Below, one piece after another: positions 8,137 to 17,694 of a stretch of 64,000 bases of DNA. Position 1 is the stretch's first letter. Each line of letters starts with the position of its first letter. The notes under the pieces were generated by a model. That model was not told the DNA's origin and made no database searches. It saw only the letters and a program-made list of their open reading frames with translations. The DNA lies in NCBI RefSeq assembly GCF_001403875.1, contig NZ_LN884298.1, positions 372,001 through 436,000 of the forward strand. The letters are read 5' to 3'. The stretch comes from Paenibacillus ihumii (GTDB lineage: Bacteria > Bacillota > Bacilli > Paenibacillales > Paenibacillaceae). The translations under genes were made by a program, and so were the position numbers.

Positions 8137-10455
8137 CTAGGGCTGCTGCGAAATAACGGTATGCTCCCTCCACTGCTCTGGGAGAAGCCTGGCGTAATGC
8201 GGCTGCAGGTACCGATCATCGACCAGCACGAGCAATCCGGTATCCTGCTCAGAGCGAATCAGCCGCCCTCCCGCCTGAAGAACCTTGTTCATGCCCGGAT
8301 ACACATAGGCATAGTCAAATCCGTTCCTGCCCGTCCGGTCGAAATAGCTCCGCATGATATTCCGCTCCAGGCCGATTTGCGGCATGCCTACACCCACAAC
8401 GACGACGCCCGTCAAGCGGCTGCCCACCAGGTCCACGCCTTCGGAGAATATGCCTCCCATCACCGCGAACCCCGCTAACGTCCCCGATCCGCCTGCCTCA
8501 AACGCAGCCAAATATTTCTCCCGCTCTTCCTCGGCCATGTCCCCATGCTGCAGGATCGTTTCCGCCTTGGGAGCTCCGCTCATAAAGCGCTCGTAAACTG
8601 TATTCATATAAGCATAGGAAGGAAAAAAGAATAAATAGTTTCCGGGCCGCCTCTCCGTTAATTGCTGCAGATAAGCCGCAAGCGGCGCTGCTGTTGCCTC
8701 CCGGTCACGATAGCGTGTAGACAAGGGCAGCAGGACAACCTCCAGTTGCTCTTTGGAGAAAGGAGATGGAACGGTCACCGTATAATCATGGCTGTCCGCT
8801 CCCAGCATATCTCTGTAGAAGCCGATCGGGGATAACGTCGCCGAGAAATAAATATGCGAGCGGTAGCCCTTGCCCACTTCCCGCAGCAAATGAGCGGGAT
8901 CCAGGCAGAGCAGCTTGATCCGCACCTCATGGCTGGAAGCCTCTAAATACGTTACATAGCGCTCATCATACAACTTGCCGATTTTTACAAAATGGACGGC
9001 TTCAAAGTATGTATCGAGCAGCAGCGATCCGGTCTCCGGAACAAGCCGCCCTGCTCCGGCCGCCAATTCACGCTCGGCTTGCTGGACAAAATCCTCAATA
9101 AGCTCCAGCAGTTCTACCGGAGCCTCGCGCTCGATCAAATGCTTCTCCTCTGCACGCTTCCTCTGGCGAATAAAATAGCTGTTCACCGCCTTGGCCGCTG
9201 CGAATACTCCCTTGTTCACGGCCTTATACTCCCGCTGCAAAGCGAGAAATGCCGACTTTCCCAGCGCGCTGGAGAACATCTCCCTGGAGCGGTCCACCAG
9301 ATTATGCGCTTCATCCACAAGCAGCGCGGTATGGCGCTTATACTCGGCCATCTGCCGCTTCAAGGATACCCGCGGATCGAAAATATAATTATAATCGCAA
9401 ATGACCGCATCAGCGGCATACGCCGCGTCGAGCGAAAATTCAAACGGACAGACGCGGTGCTTGCGGGCATACGCCTCAACCACTCCGCGGTCGATCAGCG
9501 TCTCATGTCCGAGCATATCCAGAATGGCTACGTTTACCCGATCATAATAGCCGTCCGCATAAATGCAGTCCTCTTTCCGGCAGCTGATCTGCTCTTGAAA
9601 GCAAATCTTCTCCTTTGCCGTAATGGTCACCGCATGAAGATGAAGCCCTCCAGCCTGCAGCCGGGCAAAGGCCTCCTCGGCCGCAGTCCGGGTGATCGTC
9701 TTGGCCGTAAGGTAGAATATCCGCTGCAGCAGCCCGGTTCCAATCGCTTTTACCGCCGGGAAGATCGTCGACATCGTCTTCCCGATGCCCGTCGGTGCCT
9801 CGGCAAACAGCTTGGCTCCTTCGGCAATAGAAGCATACACTGCGCCCGCCAGCTTCCGCTGCCCTTTACGATAGGCGGGGAAGGGAAAATCCAGGCCTGT
9901 GATGCTCGCATCCCGCCTCGTCTGGTGTCGATGCAGCATTTCCGCGTAAGGAGCGTATTTCTGCACGACATCAGCTACGAAAGCCTCCAATTGGTCCCTC
10001 GTCATCGTCTGCACGAATCGCTTGTGCTCGTTCGTACCGACTTGAACATACGTTAACTGCATGTCCAGCTCCGGGACATCATTTATGCTGGCATACATAT
10101 AGGCATAGCATTTCGCCTGCGCCCAATGAACCGGGAAGGTGTCCGGCTCAATCCCCTCCAGCTCCATAGCCGTGGATTTGATCTCGTCGATCGTGACCTT
10201 CCCGTCCTCACTGACCAGCAGACCGTCACAGCGCCCATCCAGCACGAATATGAACCCGCCGTGGGAGATCTCCAAAGACAGGTAGACCTCCTTCTGATCC
10301 AGTTCTCCGTATGTCTTTTGTATCCTCTGATGCACCTTCGTGCCCTCCGTCAAGGAGGAGACGCTCCGAAACCCGCCCTCGAGGCTCCCGCTTCGGAACA
10401 CGTGCTCAACCAGTTGACGGACAGCGAGTTCTACACGCTGGACCATCCTTCTCAC
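8137..10455 (-). CDS. XPD/DinG-like DNA helicase with N-terminal nuclease domain
   Basis: 772 aa, superfamily 2 helicase of the XPD/Rad3/DinG group. The N-terminal ~170 residues carry a PD-(D/E)XK-type nuclease signature: D77 in DGRCDG and E91-x-K93 in DEIKST. The helicase part has Walker A APTGIGKT (220-227), four cysteines in the Fe-S position (C285, C292, C297, C336), DEAH (381-384), and C-terminal motifs including FSATLSP and a final arginine-rich block with GGRLIRS. Such fusions act on damaged or structured DNA. Start is uncertain: GTG at 10455 or ATG at 10446. A perfect LexA box lies just upstream, so the gene is probably SOS-induced, which fits a repair role. It is monocistronic with its own terminator. 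Confidence 0.9.
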   Translation of the reverse strand: MRRMVQRVELAVRQLVEHVFRSGSLEGGFRSVSSLTEGTKVHQRIQKTYGELDQKEVYLSLEISHGGFIFVLDGRCDGLLVSEDGKVTIDEIKSTAMELEGIEPDTFPVHWAQAKCYAYMYASINDVPELDMQLTYVQVGTNEHKRFVQTMTRDQLEAFVADVVQKYAPYAEMLHRHQTRRDASITGLDFPFPAYRKGQRKLAGAVYASIAEGAKLFAEAPTGIGKTMSTIFPAVKAIGTGLLQRIFYLTAKTITRTAAEEAFARLQAGGLHLHAVTITAKEKICFQEQISCRKEDCIYADGYYDRVNVAILDMLGHETLIDRGVVEAYARKHRVCPFEFSLDAAYAADAVICDYNYIFDPRVSLKRQMAEYKRHTALLVDEAHNLVDRSREMFSSALGKSAFLALQREYKAVNKGVFAAAKAVNSYFIRQRKRAEEKHLIEREAPVELLELIEDFVQQAERELAAGAGRLVPETGSLLLDTYFEAVHFVKIGKLYDERYVTYLEASSHEVRIKLLCLDPAHLLREVGKGYRSHIYFSATLSPIGFYRDMLGADSHDYTVTVPSPFSKEQLEVVLLPLSTRYRDREATAAPLAAYLQQLTERRPGNYLFFFPSYAYMNTVYERFMSGAPKAETILQHGDMAEEEREKYLAAFEAGGSGTLAGFAVMGGIFSEGVDLVGSRLTGVVVVGVGMPQIGLERNIMRSYFDRTGRNGFDYAYVYPGMNKVLQAGGRLIRSEQDTGLLVLVDDRYLQPHYARLLPEQWREHTVISQQP

Positions 10456-10472
10456 CTGCCGATCATTTGAAA

Positions 10473-10484
10473 GAACATTTGTTC
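10473..10484. promoter_or_regulatory. LexA (SOS) box upstream of the helicase gene
   Basis: GAACATTTGTTC, a perfect palindrome fitting the Bacillus LexA/DinR consensus GAAC-N4-GTTC, 18 nt before the helicase GTG. A minus-strand TATACT-like -10 element sits just outside it (about 10490-10496), so bound LexA would block the transcription start. Confidence 0.8.
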
Positions 10485-10620
10485 TCTATAGTATACCATG
10501 ATCCGCAGGGGTTAACGCCAATTCTTCGCTAAACGCCACTTTTCGCGCATAGAACGTAAATTTATCTTTAGCAGGTTGATGTGAGCAAACACCTCTCTCC
10601 ACCTCCCCCTCTCTACGCCG

Positions 10621-10862
10621 AGCATGAAGCGGGGTTTTCTCGTTCTAGTGAGTATGAATCGCGGATTTCCCCGTCTAGTGAGTAAGAATTGCAGATTTCG
10701 CAGTCTAGTGAGTGACCGTGGACTCCGTCTGGTAAGTATGACCCGCGGGTTCCCCAGTCAGTGAGCATAACCCAAGGATTTCCGTCTAGTGAGCATGAAC
10801 CACGGATTTCCCCGTATCGTGGATTCCCCCGTCTAGTGAGTATGAATTGCGGATTTCTCGTT
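10621..10862. repeat. Degenerate 30-bp tandem repeat
   Basis: Units built on TCTAGTGAGTATGAATCGCG followed by GATTTCCCCG. The TCTAGTG core is seen at 10644, 10674, 10704, 10785 and 10832, with weaker copies between. No unique spacers, so not CRISPR. It fills the spacer between the helicase promoter and the dispersed repeat and contains no gene. Confidence 0.8.
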
Positions 10863-10863
10863 T

Positions 10864-11045
10864 AAATGGATTTATAGTAGTTAGTTTCTGCGGCAAAGAA
10901 AGGAAAGTAGATTTAAATGGATTTCATGTCGTTAGAAGAAAGAAAATATCCATCAGGAGCAAGATTCTTGATTTTAAATACATGAAATCCATCTATTCCC
11001 CTAAAACAATTGCCTAGAGCATAATTAGATACATGAATTCCATTT
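10864..11045. repeat. Structured dispersed repeat, copy A
   Basis: A 182-bp element whose second copy is at 36304-36485 (about 22 mismatches and no gaps by my count). It holds four versions of one 21-nt unit close to AAATGGATTTCATGTAGTTAG: two forward (10864-10884, 10915-10935) and two inverted (10974-10994, 11025-11045), giving nested inverted repeats. Mismatches between the copies cluster in the loops, not in the arms. No coding capacity. It lies downstream of a minus-strand gene, as does copy B. A MITE-like or REP/BIME-like element is the likeliest class. Confidence 0.8.
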
Positions 11046-11046
11046 C

Positions 11047-11204
11047 GTGTTTGAGTTGGATAGCTTAGACATATAGGCCAAAGAATGAGGATTTAGTTTG
11101 CGAATTCGATAGTTTATATAACATAGGCCAAAGAATAGGATTTTCGTGTTCGAGTTCAACAGCTTGCATAAGATGAGCTAAAGAGTGAGATGCGGGTAAG
11201 GAAG
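11047..11204. repeat. About 50-bp degenerate tandem repeat beside copy A
   Basis: Three units built on GTGTTCGAGTTCGATAGCTT, then ATATAACATAGGCCAAAGAATAGG split over the next 25 nt. The same unit family occurs four times beside copy B (36487-36675), so the dispersed element and this array travel together. Confidence 0.65.
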
Positions 11205-11216
11205 AAATTGATCATG

Positions 11217-11276
11217 TAAAAATTGATTCTGCAAAAGTTGATTCTTCAAAAGTTGATTCTTCAAAAGTTGATTCCA
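11217..11276. repeat. 15-bp tandem repeat, four copies
   Basis: CAAAAGTTGATTCTT at 11232-11246, 11247-11261 and 11262-11276, with a diverged first copy at 11217-11231. Short perfect arrays like this vary in copy number by slippage. It lies in the 3' untranslated side of the lipoprotein gene. Confidence 0.85.
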
Positions 11277-11297
11277 CAAAAACGGATAGCATTCTGA

Positions 11298-11346
11298 AAA
11301 AAAGGGGCGCCCCTCAGCCAGCTATAATGGCTTATGGACCCCCCCG
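11298..11346 (-). terminator. Terminator-like structure after the lipoprotein gene
   Basis: On the minus strand a GC-rich stem region with inner arms AGCCA/TGGCT and the palindrome GGGGCGCCCC is followed by a run of seven T. Outer pairing is imperfect. A similar arrangement follows the small gene next to copy B of the dispersed repeat. Confidence 0.6.
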
Positions 11347-11349
11347 TCT

Positions 11350-12351
11350 TTATTCGGTCATATCGACGCTGATATTATAATTATAGGCATCGATGAGGCT
11401 CGACACCTGCGAGAAATAGCTGCTAATCAACATATTGTCCCGGTTGCTGCTCGTATCCTTCGTCTCTAGAATCGTCAGGATATCGGTCGCCGTCCCGATC
11501 ACCTCTTCAAGGGCCGATTCCAGTTCGGGATTCGTTGTCCAGGACTCCTGCTTCTTCCTCTTGTCATCCTCGGCATATTCCATAAACTGCTTGGAGTCAT
11601 GGATCAGCAGGTCAAACAATAACCTGTATTCCTCCAGTTTGTAATCCAGAATGTTCTCATCATAAATCTCAGCCTCAAAAAAAGCCTTCTCGATATCCTG
11701 AGCCCGCATCACCAAGCTAAGAGCATAGTACCGGATCAGAAAGTCCTGCTCCTTAAGCGTCTCCAGATCCGTCAGCTTCTGCTGGGCCGCAACCTGGTCG
11801 AAATCATGATAGAAGCGATCGGCCAAAGGCTCGTATGTAGAGTATTGGGCAATAAATCGGCTGTGCAGCTCCCTGCCCTTGGCGAACTGATCCTCCGTAA
11901 AATTCCTATCGCTGTAGTAATCGGATATCTCCGTCATCGTGTCCAGCAGATCGAGCATGGCGGGTCCTAATTGAATGAGCGCTTCATCTGCAGCCCCGTA
12001 CGAGGGCTCGCCGGCCGCGCGATCCACGGCGGTATTCACCGTCTTCGCCAGACCTTCCAGCCCGGGAGCAACTACAAAGCCGCTGCTGTCAAAATCCTCG
12101 CTAATATAAATCTCATCATTCATGCCGAATTCATTAATATAGCTCTCGATTACCCTATCGAACGTTCCGCCCGTCATCAGATTGTTTAAATTTATGTAAG
12201 CGCTGTATTTGGCAGCTGCATGCTCCTCCTCCAGGCTTGCCCCATTGACGTTGATGCTCGCGCCCCCCTTAAGCTCGTCCAGCAAGCTGCAGGAGGCGAG
12301 CAGGAAGCAGAGCAGGATGCTGCATAAGACGAGCCGTCCTTGTCTCCTCAT
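11350..12351 (-). CDS. DUF3829-like lipoprotein
   Basis: 333 aa. N-terminal basic start, hydrophobic stretch and lipobox LLASC place the lipidated Cys at about residue 21; the protein should be anchored outside the cytoplasmic membrane. The body is helical and acidic with features of the DUF3829 (YiiG-like) family: a YSAYINLNN start, a central YYSDRNFTEDQF block and a long helical C-terminus. Function of the family is unknown. Monocistronic; downstream repeats begin right after its terminator. Confidence 0.75.
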   Translation of the reverse strand: MRRQGRLVLCSILLCFLLASCSLLDELKGGASINVNGASLEEEHAAAKYSAYINLNNLMTGGTFDRVIESYINEFGMNDEIYISEDFDSSGFVVAPGLEGLAKTVNTAVDRAAGEPSYGAADEALIQLGPAMLDLLDTMTEISDYYSDRNFTEDQFAKGRELHSRFIAQYSTYEPLADRFYHDFDQVAAQQKLTDLETLKEQDFLIRYYALSLVMRAQDIEKAFFEAEIYDENILDYKLEEYRLLFDLLIHDSKQFMEYAEDDKRKKQESWTTNPELESALEEVIGTATDILTILETKDTSSNRDNMLISSYFSQVSSLIDAYNYNISVDMTE

Positions 12352-12527
12352 TTCTATAGGCCCCCATTCTATTTAGCCATCTGCTTTATTTATCGGCTAA
12401 ACTGTGGGGATTTTTTACTAGAGCAACCATTCCTGAACAGCCTGGCTTCAAATCTAAATAAAAGGAAGGATCTTGTCTTGGCCGCTTCTACCCCCCAGCC
12501 TGAAAAAGACCTGTGCAGCTTCTGTCC

Positions 12528-12722
12528 TCATTCCTCCCAAAAAAGATCGTTTAGCGTCTTGGACAAGGCTTTGCAGATCGCCACGCACAAGCTGAGGCTG
12601 GGGTTATACTTCCCCAGCTCAATTAACCCGATCGTCTGTCTCGATACGCCGACCAGCTGGGCCAGCTGCTCCTGGGACAAATCCTTTTCGACTCTTGCCA
12701 GCTTCATCCTGATATTCTTCAT
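12528..12722 (-). CDS. Small XRE/YozG-type HTH regulator
   Basis: 64 aa, a single Cro/CI helix-turn-helix: SQEQLAQLVGVSRQTIGLIE (residues about 16-35) followed by GKYNPSLSLCVAICKALSKTL. Proteins of this size act as dimeric repressors paired with a membrane protein encoded in the same operon. Its ATG overlaps the stop of the upstream membrane-protein gene by 4 nt (12719-12722), so translation is coupled. Confidence 0.92.
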   Translation of the reverse strand: MKNIRMKLARVEKDLSQEQLAQLVGVSRQTIGLIELGKYNPSLSLCVAICKALSKTLNDLFWEE

Positions 12723-13231
12723 TCCAGCTCTTCCTTGTTCACATGCATGCTCGCTTTGTTCGCAGCCTTATGAAGGCCGAAGGTTAACAGCAGGAACAGT
12801 GGAACATAAATCATCAATGAGACGAAAGCCACGAGCACGAAATACCACAGTGACTGCAATCCCCCATCAGCATAAAGAGTTGCGCTGCGGAACCCGAAGT
12901 ACAAAGCCAACCCCAAACCCAAAGCGCTGCCTGCAATGATATTTTTGGTGCTCATCTTGAATTTGCTCGTTCGATCATGAACCTCGACCGCATCTGAATA
13001 AATGCCCAGGGAAGCCGAACGAATCAGATAATACAGGCTGGAAGCCAGCAAAATGACGATTTCTGTGATTACCGGTGTATCTTTCCCCAGCATGACAAAC
13101 TTGACGATAATCGATGCCAGACTGATCAACATAATCAGCGTATAGGCTTCTCTATAAATTTTATTCTGAAGATTAACAACTCTCTCGTCCGCGTGTTTGC
13201 CTTGATTTGGATCCCACGTAAACCATTTCAT
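12719..13231 (-). CDS. Membrane protein paired with the HTH regulator (DUF6773-like)
   Basis: 170 aa. A soluble N-terminus with a WDPNQGKHADERVVNLQNKI block is followed by four hydrophobic segments (about 32-50, 58-75, 100-118 and 130-152). Family resemblance is to small membrane proteins encoded directly upstream of YozG-like regulators. It may sense an envelope signal for the partner regulator, but that is inference. Starts with ATG just upstream of an AT-rich promoter region (13240-13330). Confidence 0.7.
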   Translation of the reverse strand: MKWFTWDPNQGKHADERVVNLQNKIYREAYTLIMLISLASIIVKFVMLGKDTPVITEIVILLASSLYYLIRSASLGIYSDAVEVHDRTSKFKMSTKNIIAGSALGLGLALYFGFRSATLYADGGLQSLWYFVLVAFVSLMIYVPLFLLLTFGLHKAANKASMHVNKEELE

Positions 13232-13398
13232 ATCTCCACAACCTCTCCACGCAATATAGTAACCTGCATCTGTTTACACTCTAAATCTACATCATACCTG
13301 TCTAAATGTCAAATATATATTGCATTTAAACAATTATAAATGTCATTGGCATGTCTGTCTTTGTTATTTCTTAAATATCTCGCCCGCCATTCCCCCAA

Positions 13399-13445
13399 AA
13401 CAACAAACGCCCTCCATCACAGCCGAAACTGCGAACGAGGACGTT
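13399..13445 (-). terminator. Intrinsic terminator after the SLC13 permease
   Basis: Arms AACGCCCTC (13406-13414) and GAGGACGTT (13437-13445) pair with one wobble; the minus strand continues TTTGTTGTTTTG. Confidence 0.65.
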
Positions 13446-13451
13446 CCTGAT

Positions 13452-15326
13452 TTAAAACGGAAAAAATATCGGCAGCACTGCCACCATCACCACGCCGATG
13501 AATATCTGCAGCGGAAGACCGACCTTAATATAATGGCTGAACTTATATCGTCCCGCCGACATCACGAGTGCATTTGGCGGCGTAGAAAACGGGGATGCAA
13601 AGCACATGCTTGCCCCGATCGATACTGCGAACAGATACGGATACGGGCTTACGCCAAGCTGAACCGCTGCAGTAAGGGCAATGGGGGCAAAGAGCACCGC
13701 ACAGGCCGTATTGCTAATGAACATGGTCAGCAGAGACGTCGTAAAATATACGCCGGCCAGCAGCACAATCGGGCCATAGCCCCCAAGCACGCTGACCAGT
13801 CCCTCGGACAGCAGCGCTGCCGCTCCGGTCTTCTCAATGGCGATCGACATCGGGATCATGCCGCCGATCAGGACGATGCTTTCCCAGTTGATGCTCTTAT
13901 AAGCTTCCTCCATATTGCGGACGCAGCCGAAGACCACCATCAGCACAGCGGCGATCATGACAGCTGCCACGGCAGGCACCAGCTCCGTAATGAGCAGAAT
14001 CACCATGAGCAGCATAATCCCGGCAGCGATCGGCGCCTTAATATCCATCGTAACCTTGCGCGATTCCTCGATCGGCTGTCCAACGACGACGACATTCGCC
14101 TGATCCGCCGCCAGCAGCGCGATATCCTCCCAGCTGCCTTGGACAAGCAGAGCATCGCCGAATCTCATCCGCTCCTCCTTCAGATTATGCAGGAGGTACT
14201 GCTCCTTCCGCTGGATGCCGAGAATATTGACCCGATACTTCTCCCGAAATCCGGAATGCTTGACCAGTCTGCCGATCAGGCTGGAGTTCGGCGTCAGCAT
14301 CACCTCGGCAATGCCCACTTCGCTGGTCGCATATTGTTCACCCTGATCCGACGGCGGCCCGCTTCTCTCCGGAACGTGATGATCGAGCAGGGTTAACCCG
14401 TAATGCCGGGCGAATTGCTCGGCCCGCTCAAACGTGCCGTTGACATACAGAATGTCATCCTCGTGAATGACTGTATCCGGACCGGCGATCTCCTGGTTAA
14501 TTGTCTTGAAAAACTGGTTCTTTGCCGAAATTTTACGGCGGATTTCAATGACGTTGACCTCGAACTTGGCGGATATATCGAGCTCCAGCAGCGTTTTCGA
14601 CTGAATCGGCGAATCCTTTCCCACCTGAACACGGTACAAATTTTGCGTGAGCTGGTATTGGCTCGCAAGCTCCTGCAGCGAACGGCCCTTCTTCTTGGTT
14701 CGGCCCTCCTCCTTCCTGTGATCCGGCAGGAAGCGGCGCAGAAACAGCAGGCCGATGATGCCTGCAAGCAAAGAGACGATGCCGATCGGCGTAAAGCTAA
14801 AAAAGGACAGCCCCTTGTACCCGGCCTTCTGAAGCGTCTCCTGAATAACAAGGTTGGGCGGCGTACCGATCAGCGTCAGCATGCCGCCCAGGCTGCTGGC
14901 AAAGGCTAGCGGCATGAGCAGCTTGCCCGGGTGAGTTCCCGCACTCATGGCGAGGCTCACCACGATCGGCATCATGACGGCAACGGTGCCCGTATTGCTG
15001 ACGAATGCACCGATCAGCGAGGTGACGAGCATGACCATAATCAGCAGCCGGGTCTCGCTTGTTCCAGCCAGCCTCAGCAGAAATCGGCTGGCCATCTTGG
15101 CCAGTCCGGTATGGAGTATCCCCCCGCCGACAACGAACAATCCGATCATCATGATCACGACCGAATTGGAGAAGCCGGATAACGCCTCAGCCGGAGTAAG
15201 AATATTAAGCAGCATCAATACGATCAGCGCCCCGATCGCCACGAGATCGGAGCGGACCCTTCCCGAGAAAAACAGCACCGATGCCGTGATTAAAATAATA
15301 AGAGTAATAATCATAGGGCCATTCAC
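13452..15326 (-). CDS. SLC13/DASS-type permease with two TrkA-C domains
   Basis: 624 aa integral membrane protein. The two transport halves carry the paired motifs of the ion-transporter superfamily: SNTGTVAVMMP (about 110-120) with GTPPNLV (154-160), and SNTACAVLFAP with STPPNALVMS near the C-terminus. Between them lie two cytoplasmic TrkA-C (RCK-C) domains at about 225-310 and 335-415, which probably bind a regulatory ligand. Substrates in this family include dicarboxylates, sulfate and other anions; which one cannot be told. GTG start with AGGAGG at 7 nt. Monocistronic. Confidence 0.88.
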   Translation of the reverse strand: MNGPMIITLIILITASVLFFSGRVRSDLVAIGALIVLMLLNILTPAEALSGFSNSVVIMMIGLFVVGGGILHTGLAKMASRFLLRLAGTSETRLLIMVMLVTSLIGAFVSNTGTVAVMMPIVVSLAMSAGTHPGKLLMPLAFASSLGGMLTLIGTPPNLVIQETLQKAGYKGLSFFSFTPIGIVSLLAGIIGLLFLRRFLPDHRKEEGRTKKKGRSLQELASQYQLTQNLYRVQVGKDSPIQSKTLLELDISAKFEVNVIEIRRKISAKNQFFKTINQEIAGPDTVIHEDDILYVNGTFERAEQFARHYGLTLLDHHVPERSGPPSDQGEQYATSEVGIAEVMLTPNSSLIGRLVKHSGFREKYRVNILGIQRKEQYLLHNLKEERMRFGDALLVQGSWEDIALLAADQANVVVVGQPIEESRKVTMDIKAPIAAGIMLLMVILLITELVPAVAAVMIAAVLMVVFGCVRNMEEAYKSINWESIVLIGGMIPMSIAIEKTGAAALLSEGLVSVLGGYGPIVLLAGVYFTTSLLTMFISNTACAVLFAPIALTAAVQLGVSPYPYLFAVSIGASMCFASPFSTPPNALVMSAGRYKFSHYIKVGLPLQIFIGVVMVAVLPIFFPF

Positions 15327-15533
15327 GGTTGTTCCTCCTATGTAACTGTTGGTTTTGCAGTATTGTTATGTAATAAGCTTCCCAGTATCCGCATCAGGAC
15401 TATCATATCATTGCATATGGCTCCAGAACAGGCTTATTCGCCAAGGAGCTGGTTTTTCCGGCAAACTGACACCAGCCTCCCGGACTATCAACCTTGCCCC
15501 TCCCGGACTATCAAGCTCGCCGCCCGCCAGCAC

Positions 15534-15572
15534 AAAAATCCCCTTCGGCTGCTTGCGCAGGAAAGGGGATTG
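15534..15572 (-). terminator. Intrinsic terminator after the 92-aa protein gene
   Basis: Arms AATCCCCTT and AAGGGGATT around a GC-rich loop; on the minus strand the stem is followed by TTTTT. Confidence 0.85.
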
Positions 15573-15606
15573 GACTGTCTTTTTTTCACAAGCCGCTAGT
15601 CGCGCT

Positions 15607-15885
15607 CTAATCCACGTAGCCTGCAAGACCCTTGTCCATTAAATATTCCATCTCCAGCTCCAGGATCGTCTCGACGGTGAGCTCGTCGAGCTGTACGTCC
15701 GGGCGGCTCAGCACATAGTCAACCAGCTCGTCGCCATCGATATCAACTTCACCCTTGGCGCTCTTATGAGCATCGTTAATAAACGCCTCCTCATGCTTCA
15801 GCACGGTGCGAATCTCCTCAGGCTTGGCCTGGGCACGCTCGGCAATGTATTGAACCAGCTCTTGCTCGTTAATTTGTTCGCTCAT
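15607..15885 (-). CDS. Small acidic protein of unknown function
   Basis: 92 aa from ATG 15885, preceded by AAAGGAG at about 10 nt. Very acidic, helical, without membrane segment or cysteine; repeated short helices of the form EELVxYI and VDYVLSRPD. I do not recognise the family; it looks like a soluble cytoplasmic protein found in this genus. Own terminator; not part of an evident operon. Confidence 0.75.
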   Translation of the reverse strand: MSEQINEQELVQYIAERAQAKPEEIRTVLKHEEAFINDAHKSAKGEVDIDGDELVDYVLSRPDVQLDELTVETILELEMEYLMDKGLAGYVD

Positions 15886-16080
15886 CAACAGTTAGCTCCT
15901 TTGTTTATGGTAGGTTGTGCATATCATGAGAAGAATTCATGCTGCTTCTATATAAGTTTGCATGATTGAGGTGGATGTATGGCAGGCACGCACAAAATGC
16001 TGTTTCTTCAGAATCACATTTTTTCCTTTGCCTGCATCCCCCTTCTCTAGTTCATCTTATATAGCTTGTCCTGATGTCTG

Positions 16081-17694
16081 TCATTGTACCATAGGATCAT
16101 GCCCAATCACTCTCCAATTATGGTTGCAGCCTGCCTGAATCGTCCGATGCTCCCGGATGTATTCCGCGACGAGCTCAGCCATATCGATCCCGATTTCCCG
16201 CACAACCGGCCTCCCCCTGAACATGTCATAGTCTCCCCCGCCGCCTGCCCGGTAGCTGTTCATGACGACCTCGAACTCCTGCTCCTCTCCGATAGGCCGG
16301 CCGCTGAGATCGGTCAGCTTCACGACCCGCTCCCCGAATGTCCTGGCGATATCAAGCTCATAGCGGATGCCTTCCCACATATCGTAATTGTAGTGCTGGG
16401 CCTTGGGCTTCATGTATGCCGGATTGACCGCAGGATTTCCGTCCGGATCCATGACGAAATAAGCCGCCGTCTGCTCCAATGCAGCCCGGATATCCCTCCC
16501 CTTCAGCCGGAGTACAGTCAAGGTATTGGGATACATGAAATTGCCCAGCACATCGCGCATGGTCACGATCGCTCCGAATCCGCGGGAATCCTCGCTCAGA
16601 AGGGCGGCGCAGGATATCTCGGCATCAGCAGCGTTCATCTGTACTCTATTGACGAACTCTATGAACGGATGATCCGCCATCCGGCAGATGAACGGGCTAG
16701 GTATGCGCATATCTCCCTCCACTTTGCCAATGGGCTGGTCCAGCCAACGCTGCGTCTCGGCCTCCAGGCCGGATAGCATCTTCAGGACTGCCTCATCCGC
16801 CTTAACCGAATCGTCTACCCTCAGCAGCTCAGCCGATTTGCGGCATATGCCCCACTGCTCCCCGCGCTTCTCCAAATGCACCACGATTTTACCCAGGGCC
16901 TGTCCCAGACTGCCCGGCTGAATCACGGTTACTTCACCCAGCTGCTCCGCCAGGAAGCGATGCTGGTGGCCGGTAATCAGGACGTCGATTCCTGCGGCTT
17001 TCCGGCAGATCGCATAGCCCTGATTTTCGCCGGTCAGCTTCTCGGATGCCTCCCCGCTGACGAGATCTCGTTCGAATCCGCCGTGATATGAAACGATCAG
17101 CAGGTCGGGGCGCTCTGTCTCCCGGATCAGAGACACCCAGGCCTTCGTCGTTTCCAGGGCGTCGCGGAACTCCCACCCTTCCAAATGAAGCGGATTCTCC
17201 CAATGAGGAATATAATGCGTCGTTATGCCGAGAACCGCTACCTTGACCGGATCATCGGAGGGCCCTGCTTGTTTCACAATATAAGGCCTGCCAAAGGCGG
17301 GCTTGCCAGTCCCGGCATCGACTATATTGGCCGACAACCAGGGAAATTCCGAATCCGCCATAACCCGGCGCAGGACGTCCTGCCCATAGTTGAACTCGTG
17401 ATTCCCCGGAACGGCGGCATCATAGGCCAGATGATTCAACACAGCAATCGCCGGATGGGGAACGCTCGCCCCCTGCTTAATGAAATACGAGGCCATCGGG
17501 GAGCCCTGTATCAAGTCGCCGTTATCCAGCAGGAGCAAATCGGGAATGTGCCGCCGTTCCCGCTGAATGAGAGAAGCTATTTTCGCCAAGCCCAGGCTCT
17601 GCTCCTCCGTCGTCCTATAATCGGTCGGATAAATATGCCCGTGTATGTCGCTTGTGACGAGGATTTCAACCTCGCAGACCTTCTTATTATTCAT
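16081..17694 (-). CDS. 5'-nucleotidase / metallophosphoesterase (YunD/UshA-like)
   Basis: 537 aa. The N-terminal metallophosphoesterase domain shows the metal ligands TSDIHGH (14-20), NGDLIQG, PGNHEFNYG (about 96-104), VSYHGG and ITGHQHR. The C-terminal 5'-nucleotidase domain (about 330-500) carries the substrate-binding part. There is no signal peptide, so it is cytoplasmic like YunD, unlike periplasmic UshA. Expected activity: hydrolysis of nucleoside 5'-phosphates or nucleotide sugars with divalent metals. Monocistronic, AGGAG site, ATG start. Confidence 0.88.
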   Translation of the reverse strand: MNNKKVCEVEILVTSDIHGHIYPTDYRTTEEQSLGLAKIASLIQRERRHIPDLLLLDNGDLIQGSPMASYFIKQGASVPHPAIAVLNHLAYDAAVPGNHEFNYGQDVLRRVMADSEFPWLSANIVDAGTGKPAFGRPYIVKQAGPSDDPVKVAVLGITTHYIPHWENPLHLEGWEFRDALETTKAWVSLIRETERPDLLIVSYHGGFERDLVSGEASEKLTGENQGYAICRKAAGIDVLITGHQHRFLAEQLGEVTVIQPGSLGQALGKIVVHLEKRGEQWGICRKSAELLRVDDSVKADEAVLKMLSGLEAETQRWLDQPIGKVEGDMRIPSPFICRMADHPFIEFVNRVQMNAADAEISCAALLSEDSRGFGAIVTMRDVLGNFMYPNTLTVLRLKGRDIRAALEQTAAYFVMDPDGNPAVNPAYMKPKAQHYNYDMWEGIRYELDIARTFGERVVKLTDLSGRPIGEEQEFEVVMNSYRAGGGGDYDMFRGRPVVREIGIDMAELVAEYIREHRTIQAGCNHNWRVIGHDPMVQ

